From Clytia hemisphaerica (Eukaryota > Cnidaria > Hydrozoa > Leptothecata > Clytiidae): a stretch of DNA of 64,000 nucleotides. Position 1 is the stretch's first letter. Every line of letters begins with the position of its first letter. The stretch covers positions 329,143-393,142 of the forward strand of contig CACVBU010000693.1 of NCBI GenBank assembly GCA_902728285.1. Direction: 5' to 3'. Shown in pieces: positions 57,438 to 64,000 of the stretch. The notes under the pieces were generated by a model. The model saw only the letters and a list, made by a program, of their open reading frames with translations. It made no database searches and was not told the origin of the DNA. A program made the translations under genes and the position numbers.

Positions 57438-60400
57438 GACCAGCTCCTGAGTGCGGGGTAGCACCCCCTAGGGGGGTCCTAAATTACAATACGATTTTCG
57501 TGTTGCTTAGCATCTCTAGTTTATGGAATCGAAAGGTAAATAGCGTTTAGAAGGGACTTTTGGTCTCCAGAGGGTCTGAAGTAGGGGGTCCTAAAGCGCT
57601 AGGGTAAGGAATTACTATGGAGAAGCTGTTTTCCTGTCAACAACATCAGACAATATCTTTTGAACTAGCCAAGAAAATGACTTGAAATTTTGTAGAAATA
57701 CTCAAAATAAGTAGAACAACTACAGTTATTTGAAAAAAAAAATTTTCGAAAAGAAAATTCCCGGGGATTTGCCTGAACAAAAATGGGTAAGAAACAGCCA
57801 TTTTTGCCTATTTTTGGCGTGTTTTGACCATTTAAACCAATTTTGAAAACTTCAAAATGTTCAAAAACTCCTTAGAAATATGGGAAACGTTAGACTCTAT
57901 CATAATTGTGAAAAAATCTCAGTTTGTGACGTCATCATCGGCAATTTTCAGGGTTTCAGGGGGTAAAAATTGCTATTTTTGCCTATTTTTCACTTATTTT
58001 GATCATTTAAACCCATTGAACTGTTAAAGGGCTCATATATCCTCAAAACCTCTATAAAAATATGGAAAACTCTATCAAAGTTATGAAAAAATCTAAGTTT
58101 GACGTCATCATTGGTAATTTTTAGGGTTTCAGGGGGGTAAAAATTGCTATTTCTTCACCTTTGATCATTTAAACTCATTAAAAAGCTCATAAATCCTCAA
58201 AAACTCCATTAAAATATGGAAAGCGTTAAACTCTTTCAAAATCATGAAAATATTTCAGTTTGTGACGTCATTATTGGCACTTTTGAGGGTTTCAGGGGGT
58301 AGAAAGTGCTATTTTTGTCAAATTTTCACCTATTTCGATCATAAAAACTTATGGAAGAGCCCATAAATGCTCAAAAAGACCAAGTGGAAAACTTTAGACT
58401 TCATCAAAATCATGAAAAACTTTAGTTTGTGAGGTCATTATTGGCAATATTTAGCCTTTCACAGGGTAAAAGTTGATATTTTTTGTCCATTTTTCACCTG
58501 TTTTGATCATTTAATCCCATTGAAGAGCTCAATAAATTTTCAAAAACTCAGAGAAAAAAGTGGAAAACGTTGGACTTTATCAATATCATGGAAATCTTTC
58601 AGGTTGTGACGTCATCACAGATGATGTATAAGCATTTGAGTGGGCAAAAATTTTTCTCCATTTTTATTTTTTTCAAGTCATAAATTTAAGTCAAGTCATA
58701 TAATATTTGCAATTAGAAGTGGCTTAAATTTGACGAATTCCAGGAGGTAACAGTTTAAAAGGAATATAGTTTATGGCGCAATTGATGCCAATGATATTGT
58801 AGCGCGGGAATTCCAACATCACAAGCACTGTTTAGGGAATTTTTCTCGGAAACGGAAAAGTGAAGAACCAGAAACAACTGAAATCTTTTACCAGCCGAAA
58901 TGTTCAAAATGTATAAAACAGCTGAAGAAGCGGTAAGTCACGTTTCGTCTTTACAGTCTTATTCTTGTTTGTATTTCGAAATCTGCTGAAAGGCCACAGA
59001 ATATTTGTTCAAATTACAGGAAATCAAATGTAGATCTAAGTTTGTAGTCCTTTAACCCGTCGTGATGCTCAAATACGTAATCTCAATTGCTTTTCATCTA
59101 CCTTCAAGGTTCGGGTAGGTTGCTCTATATGACAATTATTTTCTAAAGTCTCAAAATCATCATCTAAGAAAACTCAAGCAAGTGGAGACTTTGAGGCAGT
59201 TACGAAATACGTTGACGATGAAATAATTGGCAAGCCAAGGGTAAAGTGGTTCGATGAAAACTTTACAAGATATTCATGGAACTGGTCATGATTGCCGCTA
59301 TCGTCATAAACTAAAACAACGCTTGAAGGAAAGAAAAATATGTTGATGATATTGCATTTTTTCAAGTTAACCAACAATGTGTTAAGGTTGTACTGGTTGT
59401 ACAAATAATTGGACGGAGGTCCTGAGTTTCATGACTGATACAGACAATTGTTTGTTAGAAGTTACACGCCCACTCCCGCGCCGACTCAGATCAGATTTGT
59501 TGAACTGGTGAAAATAGTTGGCCACTGACTATTGAAAGTGTCAAGGAAGAGTATGACGAACCCCTACATCAGTCCAACTATTTCTGTCATGTGTATTGAG
59601 GGATAACGACGTTAGTAAACGTCAGAAAGGTAATACATATACTCTGTCACGATTGGTAGAATCGTTTACCGCTGATCTTGTCAACACCGTCAGTAGAGGA
59701 AAATAATGTCTTACTTTTGTTACCAGAAGACGAAGAAACTATTGGGCCTTTTTTTAATAAATCACACTTTTTGAAATTACGTTTTCTTGATTTTGGCGAG
59801 TTTTAGTGGCAACCGGATCTTAGTTCAGCCTTCCTAAAATCGAATTTTGTTCATATTTACCAAAGAAAACGCTAAAGTTAGCATTTTACCTAATTTTGAA
59901 TTTTTATGGTAAAGAAACCGTTTTATCTGTCGGATGTATGCGTACATCCAACAGATATTTGAGCTTCAATAGCGAAATACTTGGTAATACCTGTAAGCCA
60001 AATTTGATACCACCGAAACTACTAAACAAAATCTTTCAGAAAATATATATTTTGAAAGGTAACACTTTTCCCTCGTTCCAGGATTCGATAAACCAAAACT
60101 GGTACGTCCGACAGTCGACTCAAGTTTTTGATGAGCCATTAGACTTATTCATTAACAGAGAAGTTGATATCTATAGTTAACTCAATTCAAGTGTCAAAAG
60201 ACTAATTTTCATGGAACTGTATCACTCTTGGGTTAATGTCTCTCCATTTTGAGTGCAGGAAACCTCAAAGTTGGACAATAAAAAAATCATATTTATCGAT
60301 GTACGTCCGAAAGACACATAAAAGAGCCATTAGAAAAAATCCAAATCAAAAGAGGTGGTAATTTTTACCCCCCTGAAATGTTAAAAAAATGACAGTGGTG

Positions 60401-61357
60401 ACGCCATAACCTGAACCTTTTATGATATTGATGAAGTCCAAAATTATTTACTTATTTGAAGACTTTTTGAGTTCCCTTCAATAGGTTTAAATGATCAAAA
60501 TAGGTGAAAAATGGGCAAAAATAGCAATTTTTACCCCCTAAAACCCTAAAGATTGCCAATGATGACGTCACAAACTGAGATTTTTCATGATTTTGAGTCT
60601 AACATTTTCCATATTTGTATGCAGTTATTGAGGATTTATGAGCCCTTCAATGGGTTTAAATGATCAAAGTGGGTGAAAAATGGGCAAAAATAGCAAAATT
60701 TTACCCCTTGAAACCCTAAAAATTGCCCATATGACGTCACAAACTGAGATTTCTTCATAATTTTGATAGAGTCTAACATTTTCCATATTGTTATGGAGTT
60801 TTTCAGGATTTATCAAATGATCAAAATAGATGAAAAATGGGCAAAAATAGCAATTTTCACCCCCTGAAACCCTAAAAATTGCCCATGATTACGTCACAAA
60901 ATGTAATTTTTTCATGATTTTGATAGAATTCAACGTTTTCAATATTTTTAGGGAGTTTTTGAACATTTTGAAGTTTTCAAATTGGTTTAAATGGTCAAAA
61001 CAGGCCAAAAATAGGCAAAAATAGCTGCTTCTTACCCAATTTTGTTCAGGCAAACTCCCGGAAATTTTTTTTCGAAAAATCCTTTTTTTCAAATAGTTGT
61101 ACTACTTTGAGTATTTCTGCAAAATTTCAAGTCATTTTCTTGGCTAGTTCAAAAGATATTGTCTGAACTGCTTCTCCATAGTAATTCCTTACCCTGGCTC
61201 TTTAGGACCCCCTACTTCAGACCCTCTGGAGACCAAAAGCCCCCTCTAAACGCTATTTACCTTTCGATTCCATAAACTAGAGATGTTAAGCAACACGAAA
61301 GTCGTATTGTAATTTAGGACCCCCTAGGTGGTGCTACCCCGCACTCAGGAGCTGGTC
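57438..61357. mobile_element. 3.9-kb TIR transposon nested in the CCGTAAATCC element
   Basis: Ends GACCAGCTCCTGAGTGCGGG between TA at 57436-57437 and 61358-61359. Each arm exceeds 1 kb and includes about four tandem units of 165-185 bp carrying TGACGTCA and AGGGTTTCAGGGGGTAAAAA (57890-58640; inverted 60340-60990). The interior has the gene remnant 58752-59706 and an unrecognised 94-codon ORF at 59896-60180. Confidence 0.85.
58752..59706 (+). pseudogene. N-terminal part of the same transposon protein family, decayed
   Basis: A first piece reads YGAIDANDIVAREFQHHKHC (about 58767-58830) and on to KCSKCIKQLKKR, ending at a strong donor CG|GTAAGT (58932/58933). Later pieces, in shifting frames, read FEAVTKYVDDEIIGKPRVKW (about 59190-59250), HDCRYRHKLKQRLKERK, DIAFFQVNQQ, and SVQLFLSCVLRDNDVSKRQK with a RLVESFTADLVNTVSRGK end (to about 59706). 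This is the His/Cys-rich N-terminal region that precedes NYARYG in full-length family members. It lacks the later domains found at 52063-55348. Confidence 0.6.
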
Positions 61358-61812
61358 TATTAAACTTAACTGTTTCAAAGGGTTGATTTTTCAAAAAAGG
61401 ATGAATAAAAGAAAAGTTGGAAAATCCAATTGACAATTTCTATCATTTTATTCTTAATCGCATTCTTTCTTTTTAAGACACAAGTATCTACTCAATATCT
61501 TATTCAATCAATAACAATATTCGAATAAGCGCCCCTCCCTGGAAGGGGGGTGCCTATTCAAGAGGGGCGCTTATAATATTATTTTAACTAAAAGGGGGGC
61601 GCTTATTCGAGCGGGGTGCTTATTCAAGCAGGGCGCTTATTCAAGCAGGGCGCTCATTCAAGCAGGGCGCTTATTCAAGGATTTACGGTACTGAATTTGA
61701 AAGATCTTCTATGTGGCGTTTTTTGCAAACTTCAAAAAACTGATTTTTGTCCCACCTTTGCAGGATTGTGGCTTTGCTTGTGTGAAGCATAGGGTATATT
61801 TAACGTCTCAAT

Positions 61813-62913
61813 TGATCCTTTTGTTTTGATAATAACATCAAAGCGGGAATTAATTTTCTTCTCGTTTCTTTCCTTTTTCTTTCTTATCAGTTCACCCTTT
61901 CTCTCATTACTTTCAAAGCGTGGTTAGCTCAAGCGGTTAGATCGTCTGTCTCATATGCATGGGGCTCCGAGGTTCGATTCCAATGGGTGTCCAATTTTTT
62001 GAATTCTTGATTTTGTTTTTGTGATTCACATTGTATCACATTTTCATTAGAGTGAAGAGATATCGACGCGTTATGTAATGTTAATTGCTATTAATAATTA
62101 CTCGTTCAATTTGAATCTATGATCTGTTACCTCCTAGTGAGGAGTTTAATACCCTTATAACAGCCGTATTTTATAAGCATTGAATACTGAAATTCAAATA
62201 ACGACCAAGCAAGAAAGATAAGCAAACGATTGGATCACGTGTCAAATATTTTGACCCGGAAATCAATTATTATTCTGCCTTTAAAGTATAAAACGAGAAG
62301 TTCAATGATTCTGAAAGAAGTTACTTGACAATTTTTTACAAAGAATCGCTCGCTCACTCGCTGGCTGAAAGTGAAAGTAGTGAAACTGAAACTGAAACTG
62401 TCAGTCAGCAAACGCAGGCGCAAACGTCTACAGGGATCGAATTAGTGTATTGCATTTCGCAACTCGCGATGCGTTTTTGGATTACTTACAAGCTAAAAAT
62501 TGAAAATTGATCCATTTTAGGATACAAAATCATGCTTATCAAAAAATTGCGATGCACTTTCTATCCCTTATTTCGATGCCTGGTCTATACCCGTTCTTCT
62601 ATATCTCAGCCTTGATTAATCGCTTGTGGCAAAAAAAAGATTGAAGAAAAAAAAACTTAAAAAAGTTCTAATTAAGTGATGCTATCATAGCTTATCTAAA
62701 CGTTAGACAGAGAGCGGAGGTAATATATGCTAGCTACTTCTTTGATTGACCTTCATTATAAAAGAAGGAGAATTAAAAAAAGAAAATTGAAGAATGAAAA
62801 ATTGGACATCCATTGGAATCGAACTCGAAGCCCCATGCATATGAGAAAGGAAAGAAAGAAACGAGAAGAAAATTTATTCCCGCTTTGATGTTATTATCGA
62901 AAGAAAAGGATCA
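61813..62913. mobile_element. 1.1-kb inverted repeat with tRNA-like arm
   Basis: Left arm 61813-62001 and right arm 62796-62913 share TGATCCTTTT, AACATCAAAGCGGGAAT, TTCTTCTCGTTTCTTTCC and CTCATATGCATGGGGCT. The right arm lacks about 70 nt covering the 5' half of the tRNA-like unit. The loop (62002-62795) has no gene. No clear target duplication. Confidence 0.75.
61918..61992 (+). tRNA. tRNA-like Pol III unit (degenerate Met-like, or SINE head)
   Basis: A-box TAGCTCAAGCGG at 61925-61936, B-box GGTTCGATTCC at 61971-61981 and a T6 terminator at 61995-62000 are all intact. A CAT anticodon can be placed in TCTCATATG. The folded arms are poor: the T stem has only two good pairs, the D stem three of four, and the acceptor is weak. 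It is therefore more likely a tRNA-derived repeat or pseudogene than a working tRNA. Confidence 0.5.
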
Positions 62914-63505
62914 GTCATGCCGAAATTCCTTTCCACACATCAGCAATCTACTTTCTGTAAATATAAAAACTAGATTGTAAGGTATATTCTAAAAAAGAAA
63001 AGTTAGGGACAGCAGGGGCGTTATATACAAAGTCCAAATATGCATTTCCTGTAATTTTTGTATGAAGAGTTAGGTCTATACTGACAGTTAGTCACACTAG
63101 GAAACCAAGCTTTCGAAAAAAAACAACATCAGTCATCTACAGGATGTATTTGCAACAGCAAGGATGAGAGTGTTACCTGAATCAAGTTCAAGTTCCCTAG
63201 ACAATAATTAAAATTTAAAAACTTAAAATGAGACAAAATGACCAATTGCAAAAGTGCAGCATCAACCAACCAAATTTTGTCATTCAATTCCTGAGACAGC
63301 ATTTCAATTTTTAAGGCCTTGTTTATACGCTAAAGTAAAATTAATTCCGCACATGTAAATGGGTCAGTGTTTAAGGTCTGGCAAAATTTCCGGGAAATAG
63401 CCTTTCCGGCGGTCACGGATCTAGGTGGGTTCCGTTTCCCCTATAGATCTTTTTCTTGGGAAGTTGATCTTCAAATTTGTTTTTTAGGTTGGTTTGGCTC
63501 AGATT
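62914..63505. other. Intergenic sequence, nothing supported
   Basis: No ORF or repeat structure recognised. Confidence 0.5.
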
Positions 63506-63509
63506 TTTG

Positions 63510-64000
63510 GACCTACCTGGGAGGTCCTATAAATTAACCTTTGTTCGTCCGTCCGTCCGTCTGTTACCAGCTTTTCTCGAGATTGGCTCATTAGTTTTTT
63601 CGGATTTTTGGCACAAAGATGCAAAATTGCAATGCCCAAAATGTGACGGAGCCTGATTTTCGAGAAAAAAAAATTTTCCGGCCGAAAATGCTGGAAAAAC
63701 GCCGGAAAAATCGGTTTTTTGACATTTTCTCGAGATTTCATCATTAATTTTTTCTGATTTTTTGCTTAAAGATGTGTATTAACAATGCCCAAAACATGGC
63801 CGAGTCCGATTTTTGAGAAAAAAATTTTCCGGCTGAAAATGCCGGAAATCACCGTTTTTCTTTATTTTCATTAGACTTTTTCCTTATAATTGGTTGTTTT
63901 TTCATTCAAAAACATTATCAATAGCAATGCCCACCATCAAGCATGTTTCAATTTTCAATAAAATTGATTTTTGAAGCCGGAACTATTAAAAAATTGCGGG
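63510..64000 (-). repeat. Reversed copy of the 37-39 kb repeat, continues past window
   Basis: Starts GGACCTACCT then GGAGGTCCTATAAATTAACC, a short TTCG(TCCG)n run, GTTACCAGCTTTTCTC and the CCGG-palindrome unit in inverse order. The same order, reversed, is at 37170-39070, where the microsatellite has expanded to about 466 bp. Confidence 0.85.

Larger units (their letters stand above)
57291..61688. mobile_element. Outer CCGTAAATCC element split by a nested transposon
   Basis: Inverted ends CCGTAAATCC(T/C)(C/T)GAATAAGCGCC lie between TA at 57289-57290 and 61689-61690. After removing the inner element, about 480 bp remain. The right arm has five tandem units of GGGCGCTTATTCAAGCAG (61590-61680), with similar GCGCTTATT units on the left. 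Confidence 0.82.

Noticed and set aside
61918..61992. Functional initiator or elongator tRNA-Met
   Set aside because: Promoter boxes are intact but acceptor and T stems pair poorly and the sequence is embedded in an inverted repeat.

Overview
The window is AT-rich animal nuclear DNA. It has spliced genes with GT..AG introns, an innexin (gap-junction family, metazoan only), a 20-exon gene for the splicing factor SLU7, and a heavy load of transposable elements. Bacterial features are absent. The innexin looks non-vertebrate; a ctenophore- or cnidarian-like marine invertebrate is my guess from general resemblance only.

Layout. 1-272 (minus): start of a secreted protein that runs off the left edge. 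About 575-1790: 124-bp satellite array. 3670-6161 (minus): complete two-exon innexin, 404 aa. 6.2-21.5 kb: no gene I can support, but many inverted-repeat elements, including a 3,048-bp element at 7159-10206 whose arms are 18-bp minisatellites and which is flanked by a perfect 9-bp target duplication. 21598-43333 (minus): SLU7, 20 exons joined into 577 codons with every junction in phase; its introns carry foldback elements, a Helitron-type 3' end, a MADF-domain fragment on the other strand, a possible extra minus-strand exon, a tandem ~465-bp repeat and a ~466-bp ACGA tract. About 43.8-50.2 kb (plus): nearly full-length CR1/Jockey-type LINE, head-to-head with SLU7, with ORF1 split by a foldback element and ORF2 broken by four frameshifts. 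51127-56234 and 57438-61357: two TIR elements with the same GACCAG terminus that carry different, decayed parts of one transposon gene family; the first also contains a LINE fragment, and the second sits inside an outer CCGTAAATCC element. 61.8-62.9 kb: inverted repeat with a tRNA-like Pol III unit in one arm. 63.5-64 kb: a reversed copy of the 37-39 kb repeat.

Main observation: at least five unrelated-looking inverted-repeat elements have arms built from tandem minisatellites, and three have target duplications readable in the sequence (9 bp, 9 bp, 6 bp). In the 6-bp case, removing the element plus one duplication keeps the LINE reading frame. Two intronic elements share interior sequence but have different termini, which suggests that arms are replaced while interiors persist. 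The host genes are ordinary (secreted protein, gap-junction subunit, splicing factor) and show no operon-like link.
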